Position numbers and translations under genes: made by a program. Below are positions 51,801 to 64,000 of a DNA stretch of 64,000 nt, piece by piece. Under the pieces are notes generated by a model. It worked only from the letters and a program-made list of their open reading frames with translations. It had not been told where the DNA came from and did not search any database. The stretch spans positions 61,001-125,000 of the forward strand of contig JAXRKP010000282.1 of NCBI GenBank assembly GCA_037039925.1, read 5' to 3'. Within the stretch, counting starts at the first letter, position 1, and each line of letters begins with the position of its first letter. The stretch is from Doris montereyensis. Taxonomy: Eukaryota; Mollusca; Gastropoda; Nudibranchia; Dorididae.

Positions 51801-54505
51801 TGTGTGGCACACTGGCACTGGCATGTACATTCTTTTCTCACTGTGTGTGGCACACTGGCATGTACATTCTTTTCTCACTGTGTGTGGCACACTGGCACTG
51901 GCATTTTTTTCACTGGCACACTGGCATGTACATTCTTTTCTCACTGTGTGTGGCACACTGGCACTGGCATGTACATTCTTTTTCTCACTGTGTGTGGCAC
52001 ACTGGCATGTACATTCTTTTCTCACTGTGTGTGGCACACTGGCATGTACATTCTTTTCTCACTGTGTGTGGCACACTGGCACTGGCATGTACATTCTTTT
52101 CTCACTGTGTGTGGCACACTGGCATGTACATTCTTTTCTCACTGTGTGTGGCACTGGCATGTACATTCTTTTCTCACTGTGTGTGGCACACTGGCACTGG
52201 CATGTACATTCTTTTCTCACTGTGTGTGGCACACTGGCACTGGCATGTACATTCTTTTCTCACTGTGTGTGGCACTGGCACTGGCATGTACATTCTTTCT
52301 CACTGTGTGTGGCTGACACTGGCATGTACATTCTTTTCTCACTGTGTGTGGCACACTGGCACTGGCATGTACATTCTTTTCTCACTGTGTGTGGCACACT
52401 GGCACTGGTACATTCTTTTCTCACTGTGTGTGGCCCACTGGCACTGGCATGTACATTCTTTTCTCACTGTGTGTGGCACACTGGCACTGGCATGTACATT
52501 CTTTTCTCACTGTGTGTGGCACACTGGCATGTACATTCTTTTCTCACTGTGTGTGGCACACTGGCATGTACATTCTTTTCTCACTGTGTGTGGCCCACTG
52601 GCACTGGCATGTACATTCTTTTCTCACTGTGTGTGGCACACTGGCATGTACATTCTTTTCTCACTGTGTGTGGCACACTGGCATGTACATTCTTTTCTCA
52701 CTGTGTGTGGCACACTGGCACTGGCATGTACATTCTTTTCTCACTGTGTGTGGCACACTGACACTGGCATGTACATTCTTTTCTCACTGTGTGTGGCCAC
52801 TGGCACTGGCATGTACATTCTTTCTCACTGTGTGTGGCCACTGGCACTGGCATGTACATTCTTTTCTCACTGTGTGTGGCATGGCATGTACATTCTTTTC
52901 TCACTGTGTGTGGCCCACTGGCACTGGCATGTACATTCTTTTCTCACTGTGTGTGGCACACTGGCACTGGTATGTACATTCTTTTCTCACTGTGTGTGGC
53001 CCACTGGCACTGGCATGTACATTCTTTTCTCACTGTGTGTGGCACACTGGCATGTACATTCTTTTTCTCACTGTGTGTGGCACACTGGCATGTACATTCT
53101 TTTCTCACTGTGTGTGGCCACACTGGCATGTACATTCTTTTCTCACTGTGTGTGGCACACTGGCACTGGCATGTACATTCTTTTCTCACTGTGTGTGGCA
53201 CACACACTGTACATTCTTTTCTCACTGTGTGTGGCACACTGGACACTGGCATGTACATTCTTTTCTCACTGTGTGTGGCACACTGACACTGGCATGTACA
53301 TTCTTTTCTCACTGTGTGTGGCACACACTGGCATGTACATTCTTTTCTCACTGTGTGTGGCACACTGACACTGGCATGTACATTCTTTTCTCACTGTGTG
53401 TGGCACACTGACACTGGCATGTACATTCTTTTCTCACTGTGTGTGGCACACTGGCACTGGCATGTACATTCTTTCTCACTGTGTGTGGCACACTGGCACT
53501 GGCATGTACATTCTTTTCTCACTGTGTGTGGCACACACACTGGCATGTACATTCTTTTCTCACTGTGTGTGGCACTGGCACTGGCATGTACATTCTTTTC
53601 TCACTGTGTGTGGCACACTGGCATGTACATTCTTTTCTCACTGTGTGTGGCACACTGGCACTGGCATGTACATTCTTTTCTCACTGTGTGGCACACTGGC
53701 ACTGGCATGTACATTCTTTTCTCACTGTGTGTGGCACACTGACACTGGCATGTACATTCTGTTTCTCACTGTGTGTGGCACACTGGCATGTACATTCTTT
53801 TCTCACTGTGTGTGGCACACTGGCATGTACATTCTTTTCTTTTCTCACTGTGTGTACATTTTTCTCACTGGCACTGGCATGTACATTCTTTTCTCACTGT
53901 GTGTGGCACTGGCACTGGCATGTACATTCTTTTTCACTGTGTGTGGCACACTGGACACTGGCATGTACATTCTTTTCTCACTGTGTGTGGCACACTGCAT
54001 GCATTCCATTCTCACTGTGTGTGGCACACTGGCATTCTTTTTTCTCACTGTGTGTGGCCCACTGGCACTGGCATGTACATTCTTTTCTCACTGTGTGGCA
54101 CACTGGCACTGGCATGTACATTCTTTTTCACTGTGTGTGGCACACTGGCATGTACATTCTTTTCTCACTGTGTGTGCACACTGACACTGGCATGTACATT
54201 CTTTTCTCACTGTGTGGCACACTGACTGGCATGTACATTCTTTTCTCACTGTGTGTGGCACACTGGCACTGGCATGTACATTCTTTTCTCACTGTGTGTG
54301 GCACACTGGCATGTACATTCTTTTCTCACTGTGTGTGGCACACTGGCATGTACATTCTTTTCTCACTGTGTGTGGCACACTGACATTGGCATGTACATTC
54401 TTTTCTCACTGTGTGTGGCACACTGACACTGGCATGTACATACTTTTCTCACTGTGTGTGGGACACTGGCACTGTCATGTACATTCTTTTCTCACTGGTA
54501 AAGAG
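45801..54505. repeat. Giant satellite, zone 3: compact 37/43-bp units
   Basis: The unit is 'tgtgtgtggcacactggcat', 'gtacattcttttctcac' (37 bp). A frequent form has an extra 'actggc' (43 bp), and rarer forms have two. The TG tract is reduced to about three or four repeats. Over 200 units are very homogeneous between about 49200 and 53700. The array ends with a diverged unit at 54460-54499. Confidence 0.96.
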
Positions 54506-54539
54506 CTGTAGGAAAGGAGACAAAAGTTAATTACGCCAT

Positions 54540-54800
54540 TGACAAGGAGGAAAGAATGGAAGGAGGAAGGGAAAAAAAGAAAGGGAGAAAGAGGGAAGAA
54601 TGGAAGGAGGAAGGGAAAAAGGAAGGGAGGAAAGAGGGAAGAATGGAAGGAGGAAGGGAAAAAGAAAGGGAGGAAAGAGGGAAGAATGGAAGGAGGAAGG
54701 GGAAAAAGAAAGGGAGGAAAGAGGGAAAAAATGGAAGGAGGAAGGGAAAATGGCAGGAAGGAAAGAATGGATTTGGAAGAAATGAAAAAGGAAGAGAAGG
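54540..54800. repeat. Purine-rich minisatellite, about 41-44-bp unit
   Basis: Units contain 'gagggaagaatggaaggagg', 'aagggaaaaagaaagggagg' and 'aaa', about five copies; degenerate G/A-rich DNA continues to about 54940. Confidence 0.9.
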
Positions 54801-55024
54801 AGGGAAGAATGGAATGAAGTAAGTAATAAGGGAATGAAGTAAGAAAGGCGTAGGAAGTAAGAATGGAAGGTTGGAAGAAAGGAGGGAAAGAGAACGAAGA
54901 CAAAAATTAAAGGAAGAAATAAAAATAGCGAGAATTGCATATCAGGTAAACGGTAAGAAACGAATTACCTTTTTTTTTTCTCAATATTATGTACATTATT
55001 TTCAACATCCTTCTATCTCAATCT

Positions 55025-55140
55025 CATAGTAGTAGTGGTAGCAGTAATAGTAGCAGTGAAGAAATAGTAGTAGTAGTGGTGGTAAAATTAGCAGTAGTGT
55101 AGTAATAACAGTAGTAGTAGTAGTAATAGCAGCTCTAGCA
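55025..55140. repeat. (AGT)n microsatellite
   Basis: AGT/AGC trinucleotides with interruptions. No gene nearby. Confidence 0.85.
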
Positions 55141-55465
55141 ATACTGATGGAGATGACCTCAACATTAATAACAACGAGAATAATGATAAGACCTTAAAAC
55201 GTTCTTTTTGAAATGTCACCACAAAATACTTTTCCCAGAGAATGTGAAGAATTTTTTTTATAATGTAAAACACAGTTGTGATAACAATGTAATGTATTGA
55301 CATAACAGTTGTGATAAATGGAAGACCCCTGTCACGCCCGTCTGCTTGAGCCAGGCCCAGCAACCTGGTGACGTAGGCACAGGGGCCGCCGACTCTCTAA
55401 CCTTAGCCCTGAGCCCTGAGCCCTTTTTTTTTTGGTTTTGGTACCATGGAGTAAATCTTTTGACT
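55141..55465. other. Unique intergenic DNA
   Basis: No tandem structure and no coding signal recognised. Confidence 0.5.
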
Positions 55466-55467
55466 TG

Positions 55468-55530
55468 TGCCCCCTGCCCCTGCCCCTGCCCCTGCCCCTG
55501 CCCCTGCCCCTGCCCCTGCCCCCTGCCCCT
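55468..55530. repeat. (CCCCTG)n hexamer repeat
   Basis: About nine perfect CCCCTG units. A Pro-Ala/Cys-Pro frame follows from the repeat only. Confidence 0.93.
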
Positions 55531-55887
55531 TCCTTCCACCCACCCACCTTGCAAAACAAGGCCTGTGCGTATCGACACTTCAAATAGTGTGGAGATACGA
55601 CAGATCTATGGACAAACAACTAGATCAACGTGGACAAATACACGTACCGGTATCGCGGTACACGTAATTTATAAAAGAAAGATCGATATTCCTCGGCATG
55701 CTACGACATGATTATCGTAGTTGTTGTGCAGTGGTTCGTGTCACAAAGGCCTGGGACTGGGAGCTCACTGTGGCTTACTACTGCCACACACACACATAGT
55801 TCGACCTCCACTAAAAGTACAAAACATAGACTTAGACTTACATTACAACTTATTAAGAATATATAAACATAATATTATAATGCATTC

Positions 55888-55890
55888 TGT

Positions 55891-55948
<58 letters not shown>

Positions 55949-56010
55949 TATAATGATGAATAATGATGATGATGATGATGATAATAATAATAATAATAAT
56001 AATAATAGTA

Positions 56011-56072
<62 letters not shown>

Positions 56073-56092
56073 AATAATAATAATAATAATCC
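55888..56092. repeat. (ATA)n and (GAT)n microsatellites
   Basis: About 20 ATA units, then GAT, ATA and about 22 GAT units. The tract directly precedes the LINE leader at 56092. Confidence 0.94.
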
Positions 56093-57768
56093 GGGCGGTG
56101 GACAGGTAAGCACCTGTACGCGGAGAAGACGATCCCGCCCTCCACGAGTCTCCTGCTGCCCTGCAGGCGGGTCTTGGCTGACCAAAGGTTAAGGGAGTTA
56201 ACCTGACAGAAAACAATCTGCCGCCTTACAGGCTGGTCTTGGCTGACCAAAGGATAAGGGAGTTAACCCTGATAGAAAATAATAACCTGCTGCCTTGCAG
56301 GCTGATCTTGAATGACCAAAAGCTAAAGGAGTTAACCTTGAAAAAATTAACAAGGCCTCGTAGGGGGCCTCAAGGTGGCAGCCCCACCATCTACCTAGGG
56401 TACAGTGGGCTAATCCCTGCTTATCCAAAACGAAACGGATTCAGAGAAATAAATACAATATACCCGGCTTGACCCTTTCAACGACGAACATGGAAACGAA
56501 CACGGACTGTGATTTTTGGAACATGGAATGTTAGGGCAATAAATGTAAAAGAGTTAGAATTAGTTGAAGAAATGGAAAATTTCAAAGTAGACATTTTGGC
56601 CAATACAGAAACACAGAAAAAAGGACAAGGAATAGAGAATGTAGGACCAAATCATATTTTAATATTCTCAGGAGTAGATGTCAAAGATAGAGATAGAGCA
56701 GGAGTAGGCCTCCTAGTGCATAAAAGACATGAGAAGCTACTAGAAAGTTGGAAATTTATAAGCCCGTGGCTATTAGAGGTAAAGATTAAACCAAAAGGAC
56801 GAGAAATTAAATTATTAATAGCTCATGGACCAAACGACGACGCAACTAAAGAAGAAAATATCTTCGAAAACGATTTACAAATAACTGCAGAGAATCTTAA
56901 GCACAAACAGGAACTAATGGTTTTAGGAGATTTAAACGCTAGAGTAGGCAACAATGTAGAAACGTCAGGAGGAGTAATAGGTAAAGAAGGAGAGACAACA
57001 ACTTCTCCAAATGGAGAGAGACTAATAGATTTTTGCCTAAAAAATATCATGAAAATAGCAAACACCTTTTTTCCTCATAAAGATATCCACAAATATACAA
57101 GCGTAAATGAAGACAGACGTGAAAAATCAATGATAGACTACATAATAGTTAGCAGCTCCCTTTTTACAGTACATTGGATTCAAGAATAAACAGAGGAGCA
57201 GAAATATTTAGTGATCATCATCATCTAGTGATTGCCAAAATGAGATTACTGACTGAAGAAAATAAACAGAAAAGGAAAGAGAAGAAAGCTACTAAATTCA
57301 AGATAGAGAAACTAAATAAACCAATAGTAAAACAGATATACCAATCTAGGATAAAAAGATTTATCAGTGAAAGGCAGATGGATCTAATTGATAGCACAAT
57401 AGAAGAAAAATGGCAAATATATAAAGAAACACTGCTCAGTTGTACTAAAGAGGTCTGTGGTGCAAAAAAAAAAAAAAAAGGTAAAGAACAGCATGGTGGA
57501 ATGAGAAGGTCAAAACTAAGATCAAAGAAAAGAAGGATGCCTGGAAGAAATACTTGCAAACAAAGAGACCACAGGATATGATAGATTACGTGAGTAAAAC
57601 AACTATCGCCAAAGAGGAAGTGAGGAAAGCAAAACAAGAACAGTGGGAAGAGTTTGGACAAAGACTTCACGAAAGCTATCAAGGAAATCAAAAGCTGTTC
57701 TGGGGGCAATGAAGAGCACGAGATAGATTAAAGCATGCCCTATACGACAAATTAAGAATGTCAAAGGA
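56092..57768 (+). mobile_element. Second LINE copy, 3'-truncated by a GA-rich array
   Basis: This is the sister of the copy at 12500-16050. It has the same leader with three tandem monomers (56150-56345), the same 'ggcctcaaggtggcagcccc' block and the same ORF start. The copies stay colinear up to 'aagaatgtcaaaggagacag' at about 57755-57774, equivalent to 14165-14185 in copy 1, just before the RT region. From there the sequence is purine-rich repeat and the RT half is absent. Confidence 0.85.
56490..57189 (+). CDS. LINE AP-endonuclease ORF, largely intact
   Basis: Starting at METNTDCDFWNMEC..., a frameshift near 56512-56516 (extra T) puts the conserved DFGTWNVRAINVKELELVEE in the next frame. 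From there it is open for 226 codons. Motifs are TWNVR, DILANTETQKK (catalytic Glu), GVGLLVHKRHEKLL, LMVLGDLNARVGNN (Asp-x-Asn), NTFFPHKDIHKYTS and YIIVSS. A one-base loss near 57170 moves the rest (SDHHHLVIAKM, with the final Asp-His) to the frame at 57174-57581. An APE-type nuclease nicks target DNA for priming. Confidence 0.78.
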
Positions 57769-60762
57769 GACAGCGAGAAGGAGCGAGAGCGAGAGGAAGC
57801 GGGAACGAGAGGAAGCAGGAGCGACAGCGAGCGGGAGCGAAAGCGAGGGGAGCGAGAGCGAGAGGAGCGGGAGCAAACGGGAGCGGTAGCGAGAAGGAGC
57901 GGGAGTGAGAGAGAACGAGAGCGAGGGGGAAAGGGAGCGGGAGAGAGAGCCGGAGCGAGAGGAAGTGGGAGCGAGAGGAAGCGGGACCAAGAGGGAGCGG
58001 GAGCGGGAGAGAGAGCGAGAGGGAGTGAGAGGAAGCGGGAGCGAGCAGGAGCGGGAGCGAGCAGGAGCGAAGCGAGCAGGAGCGGGAGCTAGAGTGAACG
58101 GGAGCGAGTAGGAGTGAGAGTAGCGGGAGCGAGAGTGAGAGGGAGCGAGAGCAAGAGGGAGTGGGAGCGAGAGGGAGTGGGAGCGAGAGGGAGGGAGCGA
58201 GAGTGAGCGGGTCTGAGATTGTGCGGGAATGAGAGGGAGCGGGAGTGGGAGCAAGAGCGAGAGCAAAAGGGAGCGAAAGGGAGCGGGCGCGGTTGAGAGC
58301 GAGAGTGAGCGGGAGAGAGAGCGAGCGAGAGGGAGCGAGAGCGAGAGCGAGAGCGAGAGGGAGTGGGAGCTATAGGGAGTGACAGGGAGCGGGAGGGAGC
58401 GGGAGCGAGAGGGAGCGGGAGCGAGAGGGAGCGGGAGCGAAAGGGAGCGGGAGCGAAAGGGAGCGGAGCGAGAGGGAGCGAGAACGGGAGCAAGAGCGAG
58501 AGGGAGCAAGAGGAATCGGGCGCGAGAGGAAGCGAGAGGGAGCAAGAGCGAGAGGGGAGGGGGAGTGAAAAGGAGCGGGAGCGAGAGCAAGAGCGAGAGG
58601 AAGCAAGAGGGAGTGGAAGCGAGAGCGAGAGGGAGTGAGAGGGAGCGGGAGCGAGAGGAGTGGAAGCGAGCGAGAGAGGGAGCGGAAGCGAGCGAGAGCG
58701 AAAGCGAAAGAGAGCGGGAGCGAGAGAGAGAGCGGGCGCGGGAGGGAACGGGAGCGGGAGAGAGCAGGAGGAGAGGGAGTGGGAGCAAGAGGGAGGGGAA
58801 GTGCGAGGGAGCGGGAGCGAGAGGGATCGGGAGCGGGAGGGAGTGGGAGCGGGAGTGAGAGCGAGAGGGGGCGAGGAAAAGTGATCGACACTGAGCAAGA
58901 GCGGGAACGGTCGGAAGCGAGAGTGTGCGGGAGCGAGAGCAGGAGGGAGCGAGAGCGAGAGGGAAAGAGCGAGAGAGAGAGAGAGAGAGAGAGAGACAGG
59001 CTCAAAGACAGAGAAAGAGATAGAGATATTTAGAGAGAAAGAGAGAGCGAGAGCAGGAGCGAGAGAGAGAGAGGAAGCAAGAGGAAAGGGAGAGGGAGCC
59101 AGAGGGAGAGTGAGAGGGAGCCAGAGGGAGAGTGAGAGGGAGCGAGAGGGAGAGTGAGAGGGAGCGAGAGGGAGAGGGAGAGGGAGCGAAAGGGAGAGTG
59201 AAAGGGAGAGGGGAGTGAACGAGAGGAAGAGGGAGGGAGAGGGAGTATGAGGGGAGAGGGAGCGAGAGGGGGAAAGAGAGATGTAGCGAGAGGGAGAGGG
59301 AGGGAGAATGAGAGGAAGAGAGGGAGAGGTAGAGGTAGCGAGAGGGAGAGGGAGAGAGAGAGAGAGGGAGAGGGAGAGGAAGGGAGAGAGAGCGAGAGGG
59401 AGGGAGCCAGAGGGAGAGGGAGGAATAGCGAGAGGGAGAGGGAGCTTGAGTGAGAAGGAGAGGGAGGGAGCGAGAGGGAGGGAGGGGATGCAAGAGGGTG
59501 CGAGAGGGACAGGGTGCGAGAGGGTGTGGGAGGGAGAGGGGGCTAGAGGGTGCGAGCGGGAGGGGGAGCGAGAGCGGGAGGGGGAACGAGAGCGAGGAGA
59601 GCGAGCGAGAGGGAACGAGAGGGAGCGAGAGGGGGCAAGAGGGAGTGAGAGCGAGACTGAGCGGGAGCAAGAGGGAGCAGGAACGAGAGCAAACGGGAAC
59701 AGGGATCAGGAGCAAGAGGGATCGTGAGCAAGAGGAGCAGCAGGAGCAAGAGCGAGAGGAGGGAGCGAGAGGGAGCGGGAGCGAGAGGGAGCGGGAGTGA
59801 GAGCAAGGGCGAGAGAGAGCAAGAGGGAGCGGTAGCGAGAGCGAGAGGGAGCAAGAAGGAGAGGGAGGGAGCGGGAGCAGGATCGAGAGTGAGCGGGAGG
59901 GAGCGGGAGCAGGAGCGGGAGGGAGCGGGATCAGGAGCGAGAAGGAGCGGGATCAGGAGCGAGAAGGAGCGAGAGAGCGTGGGAGCGAGAGGGAGCGGGA
60001 GCAAGAGAGCATGGGAGCGAGAGGGAACGGGAACGAGAGGAGAGGGAGCGAGAAGAAGCGGGAGCGAGAGGGAGCAGGAGCGAGAGGGAGCGTGAGGCAG
60101 CGAGAGTGAAACGGAGCGGAGTGAGCGTGAGCGGGAGCGAGTAAACGGGAGGGAGAGTGAGAGGGAGCGAGAGTGAGAGGGAGCGAGAGTGAGAGGGAAA
60201 TAGAACGAGAAAGAGCGGAAGCGGGAGCAAGCGGTCGTGGGAGCGAACGGGAGCGAGAGCAAGGGGGGGGGATAGCGAGCGGGGAGAGAGCGAGAGGGAG
60301 GGAGAGCGAGAGTGAGAGAGAGCGAGAGAGAGGGAGCGAGAGGGAGAGGGAGCGAGAGGAAGAGGGAGCGAGAGGGAGAGGGAGCGAGAGAGAGAGAGCG
60401 AGAGGGAGAGGGAGCAAGACGGAGAGAGTGAGAGGGAGAGGAAAGGAGAAAGAGAGGGAGGAAGGAGAGGGAGGGGAGGGAGGGAGAGAGAGAGGGCAAG
60501 AGGGTGCGAGAGGGAGAGGGTGCGAGAGGGTGCGAGAGGGAGAGAGTGCGAGAGGGAGAGGGAGCGACAGGGAGGGGGTGCAAGAGGGAGAGGGTGCGAG
60601 AGGGAGAGGGAGCGAGAGGGAGAGGGTGCGAGAGGGAGAGGGTGCGAGAGGGAGAGGATGCAAGAGGGAGGGGGGGAACGAGAGGGAGGGGGAGCGAGAG
60701 GGAGAGGGAGTGAGAGGGAATGGGAGCTAGAGGCTAAGGGAGGGAGAGCGAGAGGAAGGAAG

Positions 60763-60948
<186 letters not shown>

Positions 60949-62377
60949 TGCAAGAGAGTGCAAGAAGGAGAGGGTCCGAGAGGTTGCGAGAGGGAGAGGT
61001 GGAGAGGGTGCGAGAGGGAGAGAGGCGAGAAGGAGAGGGAGAGAGGGAGAGGGTGTGGGAGAGGGAGGGGGAGTAAGAGCGAGAGGGAGCGAGAGCGAGG
61101 GGGAGCGAGAGCAAGTAGGCGCGAGATGGAGCGAGAGCAAGAGCGACAGGAAGCGAGAGCGAACGGAAGCGAGAGTGAGCAGGACCGAGAGCTAAAGGGA
61201 GCGGGAGTGAGAGGGAGAGGGAGCAAGAAGGAGCGGGAGCGAGAGGGAGTGGGACCGAGTGGGAGTGGGAGCGAAAGCGAACGAGAGTGAGCGGGAGTGA
61301 GTGGGAGCGAAAGCAATCAGGAGCGAAAGTGAGCCGGAGTGAGAGCGAGCGGAGAGAGAGCAAGCGAACGGGAGCGAGAGCGAACGGGAACGAGCGGGAG
61401 CGAGAGCGAAAGGGAGAGGGAGGAGAGGAAGCAAGAGCGGGAGCGAGAGCAAGAGGGAGTGAGAGGGAGCGGGACCGAGCGGGGAGCGGGAGCTAAAGCG
61501 AATGGGAGCGAGCGGAAGCGGGAGCAATCAGGAGCGAGATTGAACGGGAGCGAGAGCGAAGGGGGAGAGAGCGAGCGGGAGAATGATCGAGCGGGAGAGA
61601 GAGCGCGAGCGAGAGGAGCGAGAGGGAGCGAGAGGGAGCAAGAGGGAGCGAGAGGGAGCGGGAGCGAGAGGGAGCGGGAGCGAGAGGGAGTGGGAGAATG
61701 AGCGAGCGGGAGGGAGAGAGCGAGCGAGAGGGAGCAAGAGGGAGCGAGAGGGAGAGAGAGCGAGAGAGAGCGTGAGTGAAAGGGAGCGGGAGCGGGAGGG
61801 AGCGGGAGCGGGACCGAGCGGGACCGGGAGCTAAAGCGAATGGGAGCGAGCGGAAGCGGGAGCAACCAGGAGCGAGATTGAGCGGGAGCGAGAGCGAGCG
61901 GGAGAGAGAGCGAGCGGGAGAATGATCGAGCGGGAGAGAGAGCGAGCGAGAGGGAGCGAGAGGGAGCGAGAGGGAGCAAGAGAGAGCGAAAGGGAGCGGG
62001 GAGCGAGAGGGAGTTGGAGAATGAGCGAGCGGGAGGAGAGAGCGAGCGAGAGGGAACAAGAGGGAGCAAGAGGGAGGAGAGAGAGAGCGAGAGAGAGCGG
62101 GAGTGAAAGGGAGCGGGAGCGGAGGGAGCGGGAGCGGGGAGATCGGGAGCGAGAGGGAGTGGAAGCGAGAGGGAGTTGGTGGGAGCTGGAGCGAGGAAGG
62201 GAGCGGAAACGGGAGCAAGAGCGAGAGGGAGCAAAAGGGAGCAGGAACGAGAGGGAGCGAGAGAGAGCGGTAGCGAGAGGGAGCGAGAGTGAGCGGGAGC
62301 GAGAGCGAGAAGGAGATGGAGAGAGACAGGCACACAGACAGAGAAAGAGAGAGATAGAGAGAGAGAATTATAAAGAG

Positions 62378-62500
<123 letters not shown>

Positions 62501-64000
62501 AGAGGGAGAGGGAGAGAGGAGGGAGAGGGAACGAGAGAGAGGGAGGGAGGGAGAGGAGGGAGGGAGAGGGAGAGGCAAGAGGGTACAAGAGGGAGAGGTT
62601 GCGAGAGGTGCGAGAGGGAGACCGTGCGAGAGGGAGAGAGTGCGAGAGGGAGAGGGAGCAAGAGGGAGAGGGTGCGAGAAGGAAAGTGTACGAGAGGGAG
62701 AGGGTTCGAGAAGCAAAGTGTACGAGAGGGAGAGGGTGCGAGAAGGAAAGTGTACGAGAGGGAGAGGGTGCGAGAAGGAAAGTGTACGAGAGGGAGAGGG
62801 TGCGAGAGGGAGAGGAGCGAGAGAGGAGGGGGAACGAGAGGGAGAGGGAGCTAGAGGGAGAGGGAGAGGAAGGAAAGGGAGAGGGAGGAAACGAGAGGGA
62901 AGGAGAGGGAAGAGTGCAAGAGGGTGCGAGAGGGAGAGGGTGCGAGAGGGAAAGGGTGCGAGAGGGTGCGAGGTGGAGGGGGAGCGAGAGGGGAGTGGGA
63001 ACGAGAGGGAGAGGGAGCTAGAGGGAGAGGGAGAGGAAGGGAAAGGGAGAAGGAGGAAACGAGAGGGAAGGAGAGGGGAAGAGTGCAAGAGGGTGCGAGA
63101 GGGAGAGGGTGCGAGAGGGAAAGGGTGCGAGAGGATGCGAGGTGGAGGGGGAGCGAGAGGGAGTGGGAGCTAGAGGGAAAAGGAAAGGAAGGGAGCGATA
63201 GGAAGGGAGAGGGAGCGGGAGGGAGGGAGAAGGAGGAAAAGGGAGAGGGTGCAATAGGATGTAAGAGGGAGAGGGTGTGAGAGGGAGAGGGTGTGAGACG
63301 TTGCGAGAGGGAGAAAGTGTGTGAGGGAGAGGGAGCGAGAGGAAGAGGGTACGAGAGGGAGAGGGCGCAAGAGAGAGAGGGTGCAATAGGATGCAAGAGG
63401 GAGAGGGTGCGAGAGGAAGAGGGTGTAAGAGGGTGCAAGCGGGAGAGCGTGCGTGAGGAGAGAGAGCGAGAGGAAGGGAGAGCGAGAGTGAGAGGGAGCG
63501 GGAGCGAGGGGGAGCGAGAGCGACAGGGAGAGAGAGCGAGAAGGAGCGAAAGGGAGCGGGAGCAAGAGCGAAAGGAAATGGGAGCGAGAGGGAGTGGGAC
63601 CGAGAGGCAGTGGGAACGCAAGGGAGTGGGAGGAGAGGGAGCGGGAGCAAGAGCGAGAGGGAGCGGGAGCGAGAGGAAGTGGGATCGAAAGGGAGCAGGA
63701 GCGTGAGCGAGAGCGAGCGGGAGCGAGAACGAGTAAGAGGAGTGGGAACGAGAGGGAGCAGGAGCGAGAAAGAGCGAGAGGGAGCGAGATGGAGCGAAAG
63801 GGAGTGGGAACAACAGAAAGCGGGAACGAGAGGGGCAAGGACCTAGAGGGAGCGGGTACGGGAGCGAGAGTGAGAGGGAGCAAGAGGGGGCGAAGCGAGA
63901 GCGAGAGGGAACATGAGAGTGGGAGCGAGAGGGAGATAGATCAGGGAGAGAGGAGAGGAGGGAGAGGGAGAGAGAGGGAGGGAGAGGAGAGGGAGTGAGC

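Noticed and set aside
48402..53368. Several open frames of 600-730 codons in the compact satellite zone
   Set aside because: They are explained by stop-free 37/43-bp units. Overlapping frames are equally long, which real genes do not show.

Overview
This window is eukaryotic nuclear DNA from an invertebrate animal. A lophotrochozoan, most likely a gastropod or other mollusc, is my inference. It rests on two intron-rich animal genes, GT-AG introns, tRNA-derived SINEs, an APE-type LINE, a Penelope-like element, and very heavy tandem-repeat content. No bacterial, viral or organellar gene was recognised.

Two real genes are supported, both on the + strand. (1) 2146-7687 holds the last four coding exons of a FANCD2-like gene (Fanconi anaemia DNA-crosslink repair); its 5' part lies off the left edge. 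(2) 19934-36497 holds a complete HSPA14-like gene (HSP70 family, ribosome-associated chaperone) in 14 coding exons. Both are recognised by conserved peptide blocks in the family order, with splice signals at nearly every edge. Many exons carry isolated 1-2 base indels, often a missing G in a G run. That fits uncorrected assembly error better than decay, but a pseudogene cannot be excluded from sequence alone.

Between the genes (about 7.7-19.9 kb) lie SINEs, a Penelope-like fragment with a hammerhead-like core (about 11.2-12.48 kb, - strand), a decayed 5'-complete LINE (about 12.5-16.05 kb, + strand) and a TIR-bounded element (about 17.54-18.78 kb). Nearly every intron over about 700 bp carries its own private minisatellite. 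Several minisatellites are built from the splice junction or exon beside them, and one exon of each gene has a decayed tandem duplicate next to it.

The right 25 kb is almost all tandem repeat. A satellite of about 15 kb (39.42-54.51 kb) has 37/43-bp or longer units that pair a (TG)n tract with a unique core; it changes in three zones from left to right. A purine-rich minisatellite follows (54.54-54.94 kb), then a second LINE copy (56.09-57.77 kb). That LINE passes without a break into a GA-rich array of about 6.2 kb that runs off the window end. The many long open frames in these arrays are by-products of the repeat units and are not called as genes.

The most unusual signal is structural: minisatellites seeded from splice donors, splice acceptors and coding exons, plus a family-like pair of TIR elements with repeated subterminal motifs.
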